Below, one piece after another: positions 24,926 through 34,881 of a stretch of DNA of 64,000 bases (within the stretch, counting starts at the first letter, position 1; each line of letters opens with the position of its first letter). A model generated the notes under the pieces. That model made no database searches, was not told the DNA's origin, and saw only the letters and a list, made by a program, of their open reading frames with translations. The DNA is taken from assembly GCF_001274935.1 (NCBI RefSeq), contig NZ_LILC01000023.1, positions 124,001 to 188,000 of the forward strand, read 5' to 3'. The position numbers were made by a program, and so were the translations under genes. The DNA comes from Priestia koreensis. GTDB lineage: Bacteria > Bacillota > Bacilli > Bacillales > Bacillaceae_H.

Positions 24926-26146
24926 CTATGAAGCATACATTTGTTTAATTTTCTCATCGCTCGGTAACAGCCAGGTCAGTACACCAAGCACAGGTAGCAC
25001 GCTACAAAAAATCATAATAAAGCGAAGATTAAAAAGGTCGGCTAGATTTCCTAATACAACCGAACCGAGCGCTCCCATGCCAAATGCAAGACCCACAATT
25101 AACCCTGATACCATTCCAATTCGCCCCGGAAGAAGCTCCTGTGCGTATACTACGGTAACGCTAAAGCTTGACGACAGGATGAATCCAATAAGGAACAGAA
25201 GCGGTATGACCATCGCAAGAGAAACGTGCGGTAATAGTAGCGTAAGTGGCACTGAGCCGATCGTCGAAAACAAAATCACGTTTCGTTTTCCAAAGCGATC
25301 TGCGAGCGGACCACCAAAAAACGTTCCTAACACGCCCGCCATCATAAAAATAAAGATGTACGTCTGCGCATGCTTAATCGTAATGTCATAATGTTCGCGT
25401 AAGTAGAACTGATAAAAGCTTGAAATACCTGCTCCGTACCAAGAACGAGCAAACACTAAAAAGATTAGAAGTCCGATTGCCACCTTCACTGAACGGCTAA
25501 TATTGCCTGCAGGAACTGCTGATTGCGGGCGTTTTTTTGTTGCTACTCCCTGTGCGAGCTGTCCGCGATACCAGATGGATACGTACCAAAGAACCATCAT
25601 GCCAAGTGCGGCAAGGCCCGTAAACCAAAGCGCTCCCCTTTGACCAAGAGGAAGAAAGATAAGAGCCGTAAAAACAGGCGCAAGCGAATTCCCCGTATTT
25701 CCACCTACTTGATAAATAGACTGTGCTAACCCTCGCTTAGGACCAGACGCCATATACGCAACGCGAGAGCCTTCGGGGTGAAAAATAGCTGAGCCAAGGC
25801 CAATAAATAAGACAGACGCGAGCACGACATAAAAATGAGGGGCAAGCGCAAGTCCAATCATGCCGATCAAACTAAAAAACATGCCAAGCGGTAGCAGAAA
25901 CGGTGACGACTTCCGGTCCGCATAATAGCCGAATACCGGTTGAAGCAGCGACGACGTCATATTGAGCACAAACGCAATCCAGCCAATTTGCGCATACGAT
26001 AAGTTCATTGACTTCTCTAAAATAGGAAAAACAGCCGGTACAACAGCTTGCATGGAATCATTTAATAAGTGCCCTGCACTAATCGCAAATAAAATTTGAT
26101 ACACCATCTGTTTTGGTGCAACATTCGCTTTGGTGACGACTTGCAT
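24926..26146 (-). CDS. MFS efflux transporter, fosmidomycin-resistance (Fsr) family
   Basis: Twelve-helix major facilitator of 406 residues. AGHLLNDSMQAVVPAVFPIL near residue 24, SSLLQPVFGYYADRKSSP near 66 and GLGSAIFHPEGSRVAYMASG near 115 match the Fsr subfamily closely, including the conserved FHPE. GGPLADRFGKRN near 280 is the second MFS signature. It exports fosmidomycin-like compounds in E. coli; the physiological substrate here is unknown. GAAGGAAT precedes the ATG. Monocistronic. Confidence 0.88.
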   Translation of the reverse strand: MQVVTKANVAPKQMVYQILFAISAGHLLNDSMQAVVPAVFPILEKSMNLSYAQIGWIAFVLNMTSSLLQPVFGYYADRKSSPFLLPLGMFFSLIGMIGLALAPHFYVVLASVLFIGLGSAIFHPEGSRVAYMASGPKRGLAQSIYQVGGNTGNSLAPVFTALIFLPLGQRGALWFTGLAALGMMVLWYVSIWYRGQLAQGVATKKRPQSAVPAGNISRSVKVAIGLLIFLVFARSWYGAGISSFYQFYLREHYDITIKHAQTYIFIFMMAGVLGTFFGGPLADRFGKRNVILFSTIGSVPLTLLLPHVSLAMVIPLLFLIGFILSSSFSVTVVYAQELLPGRIGMVSGLIVGLAFGMGALGSVVLGNLADLFNLRFIMIFCSVLPVLGVLTWLLPSDEKIKQMYAS

Positions 26147-26425
26147 CAGACATTCCTTCTTCCCCGTAAAATAAATGACTACTACTATGTATATTTCGAA
26201 AAACGAAAAGTTAACTTCCTAAATCACCATTTTATTATACAAAAAGAAAAAGGAATCGTAATCCATTTTTTTCTTTTTCATCCAAATGATCTTTATGTAT
26301 GTTTCGCCATGATCAAGCACGAATCGCTCTTTAGAGGAGCAGAGAGACAATTATTTTTGCCTCTTCTGTCAGCTTTTCTCTTCATGTACTTCATCTTCCT
26401 TCTATTTAATGATATAATTTCGTAG

Positions 26426-28069
<1,644 letters not shown>

Positions 28070-28074
28070 TAAAC

Positions 28075-28109
28075 AAAAAGAGAAGATCTCCGTGATCTTC
28101 TCTTTTTTT
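28075..28109 (+). terminator. Intrinsic terminator of ykpA
   Basis: AAAAAGAGAAGATC pairs with GATCTTCTCTTTTTTT. Confidence 0.9.
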
Positions 28110-28161
28110 GTAACTTTTTCCTCCTCACCCCCGTCTAATGTTCCGATAAGGAGGTTTTTTT

Positions 28162-28731
28162 ATGAAAAAACAGTTAGGTATGGTGCTTCTGACTAGCAGC
28201 ATATTGCTTATGAGCGCCTGTACATCAGCAGAATCAGAAGCAAAACCAATCGAAAGCAAAGAACATGTTCAAAAAGACATTCAAAAACAAGTGCAGGAAG
28301 GCGATTTTGTTTTTAACATTGTCTCAAAAAAGGCAACCTATCTCCAGGGAGAAAAGCCGGATATCTATGCAGAGCTCGCCTATATCGGAAACGAAAAAGG
28401 CGTAACGATCTCATACGGATATTCCCCCATCACGTTCACAAAACTCGAAGAAACGACACGAGGATATACGTTTGACGCATCTGTTCCTGCTCCCCTATCA
28501 ACCGGCGTTCCGTTCACCGGAGACAAACCTTTTCGTGAATCTCTTCAACCCTTTGGTGGCTATATCCCAGACGAGCAAAAAGACAAAATTAATTTTGCCA
28601 AACAAATAGCAAAAGACTCTATGCCAAAGGGACACTACATTTTGCATGCCGAAGCTCAGTTTTCTGTTGAAAAAGGAGCAAAGCAGCTTAGCAAGCCGCT
28701 CAGTACCGTTATTTCATTTGATGTGAAGTAA
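28162..28731 (+). CDS. Putative lipoprotein
   Basis: I do not recognise the family. The first 20 residues are a lipoprotein signal with lipobox LMSAC, so the mature protein of about 170 residues is anchored outside the membrane at Cys20. The mature part is beta-rich with KPDIYAELAYIGNEKGVTISYGYSP, which recalls intracellular-proteinase-inhibitor-like or Ig-like folds. TAAGGAGG precedes the ATG. The next gene also encodes a small exported protein; the two may form an operon. Confidence 0.75.
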   Translation: MKKQLGMVLLTSSILLMSACTSAESEAKPIESKEHVQKDIQKQVQEGDFVFNIVSKKATYLQGEKPDIYAELAYIGNEKGVTISYGYSPITFTKLEETTRGYTFDASVPAPLSTGVPFTGDKPFRESLQPFGGYIPDEQKDKINFAKQIAKDSMPKGHYILHAEAQFSVEKGAKQLSKPLSTVISFDVK

Positions 28732-28788
28732 ATGGGTGTTGGTCTTTCTGTACATACGTTTTAAATGATGAAGGGGGCAGGAATAATA

Positions 28789-29226
28789 GTGAGGCGTGTA
28801 TTGCTTATCGTTGGGTTGGTCGCTATACTCGTTGGGTTGTGCGTTCATCAGTTCGAGGGGGTAGCCGTATTACACGAAGAAAAGCTCGAAACGAAAACTC
28901 TTTCACAATTTTATCCAAAGGGTTTTGATCACGTATCGAAAATAGCTATCCTTAATGGATCATCAGGTGCTAAAAAAACGACTACGGACAAACAAAGTAT
29001 CGTACCGTTTATTAACAGCATCAAAGACATTCCGTTTATACCAGATGAAAATCAAGAAAGACGAGTAGGGTTTAGATACAACGTTACATTTTATAACGAT
29101 AAAAAATCCATTTTTTCTTTCAGTATGACAAATGTAGATGGACATTACTATCATACAGAACCTGATCTATACCCAATCGTTGACACTTTTTATAAGCAGC
29201 TGAATGTTGAGGAAATCGCTCCGTAA
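28789..29226 (+). CDS. Hypothetical exported or membrane-anchored protein
   Basis: Unknown protein of about 145 residues with one N-terminal hydrophobic helix (LLIVGLVAILVGLCV) and a soluble beta-rich remainder. An upstream ATG at 28765 is in frame, but AGGA lies 6 nt before the GTG at 28789, which gives a more usual signal sequence. Fifty-seven bases separate it from the lipoprotein gene, and no terminator lies between. Confidence 0.6.
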   Translation: MRRVLLIVGLVAILVGLCVHQFEGVAVLHEEKLETKTLSQFYPKGFDHVSKIAILNGSSGAKKTTTDKQSIVPFINSIKDIPFIPDENQERRVGFRYNVTFYNDKKSIFSFSMTNVDGHYYHTEPDLYPIVDTFYKQLNVEEIAP

Positions 29227-29320
29227 ACGCATGTCACCCCGTCTGTCTATAGGAGCAAATCATCCGTATGATTAAGCATTTCGATAGGCAGAAGCGCATT
29301 TTTTGTATATACTCAACTTA

Positions 29321-29340
29321 TACAGTTAACATAAACTGTA
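29321..29340. promoter_or_regulatory. 20-bp inverted repeat upstream of the MOSC gene
   Basis: TACAGTT (29321-29327) and AACTGTA (29334-29340) form a perfect 7-bp inverted repeat with a 6-bp spacer, 27 bp before the start. The half-site ACAGTT also occurs in the GntR operator at 5801-5833, though with the arms in the opposite order. Confidence 0.45.
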
Positions 29341-29367
29341 AATAACAAAAAGAACGGATGATGTTCA

Positions 29368-29910
29368 ATGCATAAAGGAACCGTCATCAGTGTAAGCAAA
29401 AGTTCCTCTCATAGCTTTAGCAAACATTCAAGTGCTTCTATTACCCTTTTAAAAGGAATTGGAGTAGACGGAGACGCCCATGCAGGAGTCACTGTCAAGC
29501 ACCGCTCAAGAGTGGCGCAAAATCCCCATCAGCCTAATTTGCGACAAGTTCATCTCATTCATCAAGAGCTGTTTTATGATTTACAAGACCGCTATCATAT
29601 TGAACCAGGTGAACTCGGAGAAAACATTACGACTTCAGGAATTGACCTTCTGTCTCTTCCGACTGATACCCTTCTACATATTGGTGATTCAGCTATTATT
29701 CAAGTAACAGGACTTCGCAATCCCTGTCAACAAATCAACGACTTTCAATCAGGCCTTATGCAGGCTGTCTTGGATCACGATGAACAAGGAAATCTCATTC
29801 GAAAAGCGGGTATTATGGGAATTGTTCTTGAAGGAGGAACGGTACAAAACGGAGATCGAATTATTGCCGAACTTCCCTCTCTTCCACATCGGCCGCTTGA
29901 AAAAGTATAA
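29368..29910 (+). CDS. MOSC-domain protein
   Basis: Single MOSC domain of 180 residues, related to the C-terminus of molybdenum cofactor sulfurase; family members act in molybdoenzyme-related sulfur transfer or N-hydroxylated compound reduction. GIGVDGDAHAG near residue 29, GELGENITTSGID near 86, and the conserved cysteine in TGLRNPCQQI near 115 are diagnostic. No molybdenum cofactor genes lie nearby. A palindrome just upstream suggests regulation. Confidence 0.88.
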   Translation: MHKGTVISVSKSSSHSFSKHSSASITLLKGIGVDGDAHAGVTVKHRSRVAQNPHQPNLRQVHLIHQELFYDLQDRYHIEPGELGENITTSGIDLLSLPTDTLLHIGDSAIIQVTGLRNPCQQINDFQSGLMQAVLDHDEQGNLIRKAGIMGIVLEGGTVQNGDRIIAELPSLPHRPLEKV

Positions 29911-29952
29911 GAAAAAGGAAGGTGTGAAGTGTTCACATCTTCCTTTTTCTTA
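29909..29952. terminator. Bidirectional intrinsic terminator
   Basis: AAAAAGGAAG-GTGA pairs with TCAC-CTTCCTTTTT. It separates the MOSC gene from the convergent small membrane protein genes. Confidence 0.8.
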
Positions 29953-29957
29953 ACTAC

Positions 29958-30290
29958 TTATAGCCCCGTCCAATTCAATACAAACTGCCACAAAACCATC
30001 ACAATAATAATTGCAGGTCCAACAGCGAAAAAGCCAATCAAAAGAGACCTGATTATGTCCCACAATAGAAATGGCTTCTTTTGCTTTTTTTCAAGTTCAT
30101 CCATTCGTCTATGTACGTCCCATAATGATCGCTTAATTTCTCTAAGCTCATCTAAAATTTTCTCTTGCTTCTCCATCAGTATTGCTGTTTCCCCCTTTGC
30201 TAAAAAAATGATTGTGGCCTTTATCTGGCTGTAGTACCCCAGTACGAGTGACAAAAATAGAAGAAATACTACATACAATAGGATAAGCAT
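29958..30290 (-). CDS. Hypothetical membrane protein with central coiled coil
   Basis: Unknown, 110 residues. One N-terminal helix (residues 1-20), a charged coiled coil (about 38-72, EKQEKILDELREIKRSLWDV) and a C-terminal membrane helix (about 78-105). It begins only three bases after the stop of the upstream gene and has no clear ribosome site of its own, so translational coupling is likely. Confidence 0.65.
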   Translation of the reverse strand: MLILLYVVFLLFLSLVLGYYSQIKATIIFLAKGETAILMEKQEKILDELREIKRSLWDVHRRMDELEKKQKKPFLLWDIIRSLLIGFFAVGPAIIIVMVLWQFVLNWTGL

Positions 30291-30293
30291 ATG

Positions 30294-30743
30294 TTATGTA
30301 TGGATTCTTAGCTTTTTCACTCGGAATATAAATCCGATTAAAATCAATGCAAGTAGTGGAATAGAAACAATGAACATTGGGTTCGTTAAAAGATTCATTA
30401 TGTGAAAAGGTGCTTTGTAAACATAAATAGCCTTTGCCCACTGATTGTCATGTTTGATCGCAATGACATGTGAAGTTGATACCCCTTTTATTTCATAGTA
30501 TTTCGTTCCGATCGGATAAAAATTTGAAGCATTTCCATAGTACTCCCCCGTCATATCATCGGGCTTGGTCTTTACTTCTCCAATGACGTGGCCAATTCTA
30601 TTGTTTTTAATCGGTTCCGCTTGTTTGACTTCATAGACTTTTCCTTTCCAAACAACAAAATTAATCGCCCACGATAATGCGTGCACAGATGAAAAAACCG
30701 TAAATATGAGTAGTAGAGATAAAATGGTGACTTTCTTTCTCAC
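30294..30743 (-). CDS. Hypothetical exported protein with C-terminal membrane helix
   Basis: Unknown, 149 residues. It has an N-terminal signal (LSLLLIFTVFSSVHA), about 90 soluble residues and a C-terminal helix (FIVSIPLLALILIGFIF) ending in a basic tail. The start is GTG at 30743 with AGGAGGTG 6 nt upstream. It forms a two-gene unit with the coiled-coil membrane protein downstream, so the two products may interact. Confidence 0.65.
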   Translation of the reverse strand: MRKKVTILSLLLIFTVFSSVHALSWAINFVVWKGKVYEVKQAEPIKNNRIGHVIGEVKTKPDDMTGEYYGNASNFYPIGTKYYEIKGVSTSHVIAIKHDNQWAKAIYVYKAPFHIMNLLTNPMFIVSIPLLALILIGFIFRVKKLRIHT

Positions 30744-30852
30744 AAGACACCTCCTAACATATTTTGTAATTATTCAACTTTAACGAAGAAAACCCTCTTT
30801 TCGCTACAAATTGTTGGGTCAAATAGTGTGTTATAGAAATATATTCTTCCAC

Positions 30853-30892
30853 ACAAAAAGCTCACTTTGATCGATCAAAGCGAGCTTTTTAA
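30853..30892 (-). terminator. Intrinsic terminator of the VOC gene
   Basis: AAAAAGCTC-CTTTGA pairs with TCAAAG-GAGCTTTTT. Confidence 0.85.
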
Positions 30893-30901
30893 TCGTTGCT
30901 T

Positions 30902-31522
30902 TTATTTCGTTACGGCGATGGTATAAGGATACGTTGGATGAGTAAGAAGCTGCTCTTCCCTTCCTCTAATTTCTAGATGAATGGGCGAAATAGTCGCCTC
31001 ATCCATCGTTGGATACCAATGGCGCCCTACTTTCACAAGTACAAGCACACCCGTCTCGTCTCCGTAAAATCGAAACGCATCTCCTTTTGCTTCTAAGCTC
31101 GTTTCGATGGGACGTAAAAAGGCCGCAAATTCGGAAACATCATCACTAGGCATCCCGACCTCGCCAATATCTAAAAAATCTCGTGGAAGCGTACTTTCAC
31201 GCTCTAAAAGTTCTAAAATATTGCCATCCGGATCATACAAATAGCGCTGACGGCCTTTCCAAAATAGGCTCGTCTCTCCTTCAGGATTAGGCAGAAAAGC
31301 AAGATGATTTTGAAGAGCATTAAATCCTCGTGTCGTTAATCGAAATGCAACATGATAGCGTGTTTGCTCTTCACCTGCTTCAAACGTTAGCTTCGTCTCT
31401 CCTACCTCAACCGTAAAAAACAGCTGTCCACTCCTTAACAGACGCAGACGAAGCTGTTCGGTGTAAAATGTTTTCATCCTTTTTAAATTCGTTGTTTTTA
31501 AATTCACGTGCAAAATTTCCAT
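30902..31522 (-). CDS. VOC-family (glyoxalase/dioxygenase-like) protein
   Basis: Protein of 206 residues. The N-terminal half is one vicinal-oxygen-chelate module (ILHVNLKTTNLKRMKTFYTEQL, then YLYDPDGNILELLER near residue 100). The metal ligands His5 and Glu in LELLE are present. The second half is a less conserved module (GEVGMPSDDVSEFAAFL). Two-module VOC proteins of this shape include CatE-like dioxygenases; the reaction cannot be predicted. GAGGGG precedes the ATG. Confidence 0.8.
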   Translation of the reverse strand: MEILHVNLKTTNLKRMKTFYTEQLRLRLLRSGQLFFTVEVGETKLTFEAGEEQTRYHVAFRLTTRGFNALQNHLAFLPNPEGETSLFWKGRQRYLYDPDGNILELLERESTLPRDFLDIGEVGMPSDDVSEFAAFLRPIETSLEAKGDAFRFYGDETGVLVLVKVGRHWYPTMDEATISPIHLEIRGREEQLLTHPTYPYTIAVTK

Positions 31523-31612
31523 CTCGTTCCCCTCGATTCTTCTTTATACCGTTAGTATAGATCGAAACGAAGAGCACCGCATCAGGTAACGGAATGACCC
31601 TTCTCTACTCCT

Positions 31613-32461
31613 TTAGATGGAGCGGGCAAACCCATTCCCTAAAATTTCACTCGTGTCTTGAATCGTGACAAATGCTTTTTGATCGACGTTGATTAAGTGT
31701 TTTTTCAGGCGAAGAAGTTCTTTACGAGAGAGAACCGTTGTAATAACTTCTTTAGAGTCGTTTGTGAACGCCCCTTTTGCGGTTTGAACCGTTGCACCAC
31801 GCTTTAATTCTGATACAATGTATCGCTTAATTTCTTCTCCGTGGTTGCTAATAATCATAATTTGTTTTGTAATTTGAAGCTGCTTTAATACAAAATTAAT
31901 CATAATTGCAGCAAAAAAGACGCCAAAAATTGCGTACATCCCTGTCTCAAAGCCAAATACAAGCGAAGATGATGCCGCAATTAAGCTATCTGCCGCAAGC
32001 ATCGCCAGACCCATATTTAACGAAAGATATTTATTTAAAATCATGGCGATAATATCCGTGCCGCCTGATGACGCATTTTGCTTAAAAATAAGAGCCAGAC
32101 CTAGCGCGTCCAAGCTAATTCCTAAAATAAGCTGAATAAGCTTATCGTCTGAAAGTGGTGCAGTCATTGGGAATAAATAATCAAATGCCCACACTAAAAA
32201 TGACAGCGTTAAGCTTGCATAGACTGTTCTTGTCCCAAACGCTGCCCCTAAAAAAATAAATCCGATCACAAATAACACCAGTTCAAATCCCAACATAATA
32301 GCCCCTACTGGAACGCCAGGAAAATAGTGATGAATAATGATGGAGAGTCCACTTGTTCCTCCCGTTGCCAATTGATTAGGTGCTAAGAAAAAATGAACGT
32401 ACGTGGCAATTAGTAATAAACCAACCGTCAAGATGCTCCATTCTTTGATGTTTTTCTTCAT
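31613..32461 (-). CDS. YitT-family membrane protein (DUF161/DUF2179)
   Basis: Six membrane helices (DUF161 repeats) over residues 1-195. These are followed by a cytoplasmic DUF2179 domain (IMIISNHGEEIKRYIVSEL, TAKGAFTNDSKEVITTVLSRKEL). The motifs NQLATGGTSGLS near residue 29 and QNASSGGTDIIAM near 128 are the two internally repeated GGT signatures. Members are probably transporters, but substrates are not established. AGGAGAAATG precedes the ATG. Monocistronic. Confidence 0.9.
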   Translation of the reverse strand: MKKNIKEWSILTVGLLLIATYVHFFLAPNQLATGGTSGLSIIIHHYFPGVPVGAIMLGFELVLFVIGFIFLGAAFGTRTVYASLTLSFLVWAFDYLFPMTAPLSDDKLIQLILGISLDALGLALIFKQNASSGGTDIIAMILNKYLSLNMGLAMLAADSLIAASSSLVFGFETGMYAIFGVFFAAIMINFVLKQLQITKQIMIISNHGEEIKRYIVSELKRGATVQTAKGAFTNDSKEVITTVLSRKELLRLKKHLINVDQKAFVTIQDTSEILGNGFARSI

Positions 32462-32788
32462 TCCGCATTTCTCCTCTAAGCCGATTAAGATTGTTCTACA
32501 ATTTCTTGATTATAGGACCTCTCTTACTATTTGTAAATAGGATAGAGAAAAATTGTTGTACAATTTTTATTACCATCTGTATAAAAGGGGCCAAAATCTC
32601 TATTAGCACGTTCTTATAATGCGTATAATTTGTTGCCTGCTCTTATCAAACAGCTCTATGCAGAACAACAGGCGTAATGAAACAGGTCACCTACACGGTG
32701 GCCTTTTCTCTTTTTTTGAGAGCAGATTCTCCTTCTTTTTTTATCGTTCGTGCTATAATTTATACGAATATTCAAAGAAATTGGAGGA
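32462..32788. other. Intergenic region with orphan terminator and SDR promoter
   Basis: It holds two TATAAT boxes (32615-32620 and 32624-32629) without clear -35 partners, a 60-80 nt stretch ending in a terminator (32683-32717), and then the SDR promoter with TGCTATAAT at about 32751-32759. The first part could encode a small RNA; no convincing ORF is present. Confidence 0.4.
32683..32717 (+). terminator. Orphan intrinsic terminator upstream of the SDR gene
   Basis: AGGTCACC pairs with GGTGGCCT (one G-U) around TACAC, followed by TTTCTCTTTTTTT. No plus-strand gene precedes it. Confidence 0.65.
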
Positions 32789-32794
32789 ATGAAC

Positions 32795-33673
32795 ATGAAA
32801 AAGGTTTTAGTACTCGGAGGAACACGTTTCTTCGGACGACGTTTAGTAGAAAAGCTGTTAGCGCACAACTATGATGTAACCGTTGCAACGCGTGGGAAAA
32901 CCAAGGATGCATTTGGTGATCGCGTACATCGAGTGACGGTTGATCGAAGTAATCCACAATCCATGAAGGACGCGTTTCAAGATACAAAATGGGACATTGT
33001 GTACGATAATATTAACTACAATACGCACGACGCAAAAAGTGCGATTGAAGTATTTGAAGGAAACGTTGGTCGCTATGTTTTCACTTCTACCCTTTCCGTC
33101 TACGACTTCGGTGGTGATGCGAAAGTAGAAGGTGATTTTGATCCATCTACATATGCTTATGATTTAAATCAAGACGAATTTACGTACCAAGAAGGAAAAC
33201 GTCAAGCAGAAGCGATTTTTGAACAAACGCGTGCTTTTTCTGCTACGTACGTCCGCTTTCCAATTGTTCTAGGAGAAGATGATTATACAAAGCGCCTTCA
33301 CTTTCACGTTGAGCACGTATTAGAGGGATTGCCAATCGGTATTCCGAATCAACAGGCTTCTCTTTCCTTTATTACATCCCAAGAAGCAGCGGACTTTCTT
33401 TTCTTTGCCGGACACGAAACGTTTACAGGTCCTGTGAACGCGTGTTCAAATGGCGCTTACTCACTTGATGAGCTTATTACGCTGATTGAGGAAATAACGG
33501 GAAAACAATCACGTGTCGTATCATCAACAGAGGATCAGCACATGTCCCCATTTGGTGTTCCTGATAACTGGACGATGAATACACAAAAAGCCAAAGATGC
33601 TGGATTTACATTTTTAAATCTTCACGAATGGATGCCTGCTTTAGTCAAAACGTTGCGTAAGGAATATCAATAA
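32795..33673 (+). CDS. Extended SDR NAD(P)-dependent epimerase/dehydratase-like protein
   Basis: Rossmann-fold protein of 292 residues with nucleotide motif VLGGTRFFGRRL near residue 6. FTSTLSVYDFG lies near 90, and the YxxxK-like pair is replaced by YQEGKRQAEA near 120. Similar to Bacillus epimerases annotated only by family, resembling chloroplast CSP41-type proteins. The ATG at 32795 has GGAGG with 7 nt spacing; the ATG at 32789 is too close. Substrate unknown. Confidence 0.82.
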   Translation: MKKVLVLGGTRFFGRRLVEKLLAHNYDVTVATRGKTKDAFGDRVHRVTVDRSNPQSMKDAFQDTKWDIVYDNINYNTHDAKSAIEVFEGNVGRYVFTSTLSVYDFGGDAKVEGDFDPSTYAYDLNQDEFTYQEGKRQAEAIFEQTRAFSATYVRFPIVLGEDDYTKRLHFHVEHVLEGLPIGIPNQQASLSFITSQEAADFLFFAGHETFTGPVNACSNGAYSLDELITLIEEITGKQSRVVSSTEDQHMSPFGVPDNWTMNTQKAKDAGFTFLNLHEWMPALVKTLRKEYQ

Positions 33674-33676
33674 ACA

Positions 33677-33710
33677 CAAAAAAAGCGCTCTTATGTAGAG
33701 CGTTTTTTTA
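33677..33710. terminator. Bidirectional intrinsic terminator
   Basis: AAAAAAAGCGCTC pairs with GAGCGTTTTTTT. It overlaps the stop of the convergent membrane protein gene. Confidence 0.8.
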
Positions 33711-34085
33711 TATAAAAGCATAGTGGATGACGAAGAACTGTACACCTATCAGTATTCCAGCTGAGATGGTGCTCGCGAGAATTTTTCTTCGTGGTTCTCT
33801 AAATAATGAGTAAAAAAGTGCTAATACGAGAAGAAACAGGATTATCACTTCCATTTTTTGAACGATCGTCTGTTGTTGAAAAATGTTCAATGCTTGCTCA
33901 CTGTTTCCTGCCAATACATCCTGACTAATCCTCTTTCCATACCAGCTGTACGACGTGACTTCATAATCGGTCGTACCTGGTGTAGAAGAAATATTTTGGT
34001 ACCCAAGTGCTGGTAATTTAATTGAAAAAGCAAATAAAACAAAGCCAATGATCCACACGATTCCTTTCACTACGCGTTTTTTCAT
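33708..34085 (-). CDS. Hypothetical membrane protein
   Basis: Unknown, 125 residues, with an N-terminal helix (about residues 8-25) and two C-terminal helices (about 78-95 and 105-122), and a soluble loop of 50 residues between. AAAGGAGGAAGGGGAGA precedes the ATG. Monocistronic, no informative neighbours. Confidence 0.7.
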   Translation of the reverse strand: MKKRVVKGIVWIIGFVLFAFSIKLPALGYQNISSTPGTTDYEVTSYSWYGKRISQDVLAGNSEQALNIFQQQTIVQKMEVIILFLLVLALFYSLFREPRRKILASTISAGILIGVQFFVIHYAFI

Positions 34086-34240
34086 TCTCCCCTTCCTCCT
34101 TTAGGTATCCACCACTCCTTATAACATATTTTACCATAAAAAAGCCGAATGACGAACCTTTCCCATCCACTCTTCTTCTGTATTCGAAAAGAACCCTTCT
34201 ATAAATTGAGCGTTCCTCGATTTATGGAAGGGTTCATCTA

Positions 34241-34786
34241 TTATTTCACCATATACCAAAAATGGTGACCGCTTATATCCCGTTTCTTTTCTCGTTTGAA
34301 TCCTTGACGCTCATATAAGGAAGCCGCTCCTTTATTATCCAGCTCTACGTTTAGCGTAAAGCGCAGGTCTCCTGAAAGCTCTTCTGCCTTTTGAAGAAGC
34401 GCTGAACCAATTCCTTGTCCTCGATAGGATGGGTGAACCACGAGTGAATCCACGTAGTAATCACCTTCCTCTGTTTCGCGATCAAGCATAAATGCGTCAT
34501 TAGCTGTTTTCGCTCTCACGTATTCCAAAATAGGCTGATCAATGATCAGGGCATCATCACCCGCGTAACAAACGATCACGCCTGCTACCTGCTCGTCTAC
34601 TTCCTTTACCCAGATATTGTGATAGCTGAATCGATTTAATTCAGATCGTATGTATGATGCGAGCACTTCTGCCACTTTTTCCGGTTTCTGCTCAGCCGTT
34701 TGGTCTTTTGCGATATCGCCAAGCATGTCCGTCAACAGGGCCGCAATTTCGCCGGCTTCTTCTTTTCTTGCTCCTCGAATAGTCAT
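34241..34786 (-). CDS. GNAT family N-acetyltransferase
   Basis: Single GNAT domain of 181 residues. VDSLVVHPSYRGQGIGSALLQKAEEL near residues 113-138 carries the RGQGIG acetyl-CoA loop, and LYERQGFKREKKRDI near 155 is motif B. GAAAGGAAG precedes the ATG. Substrate unknown. Confidence 0.87.
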   Translation of the reverse strand: MTIRGARKEEAGEIAALLTDMLGDIAKDQTAEQKPEKVAEVLASYIRSELNRFSYHNIWVKEVDEQVAGVIVCYAGDDALIIDQPILEYVRAKTANDAFMLDRETEEGDYYVDSLVVHPSYRGQGIGSALLQKAEELSGDLRFTLNVELDNKGAASLYERQGFKREKKRDISGHHFWYMVK

Positions 34787-34850
34787 TTTTTTCGCTTCCT
34801 TTCTCTTGATGCTCTCTTAATGATAGCGTATCTTCCCACTTTATGCATAC

Positions 34851-34876
34851 AAAAGGCGCCTTATGAGGCGCCTTTT
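34851..34876 (-). terminator. Intrinsic terminator of brnQ
   Basis: AAAAGGCGCCT pairs with AGGCGCCTTTT around a 4-nt loop. Confidence 0.9.
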
Positions 34877-34881
34877 CGTGA

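Noticed and set aside
30148..30441. Minus-strand 97-codon frame across the junction of the two small membrane genes
   Set aside because: Overlaps both better-supported genes in another frame and has no ribosome site.
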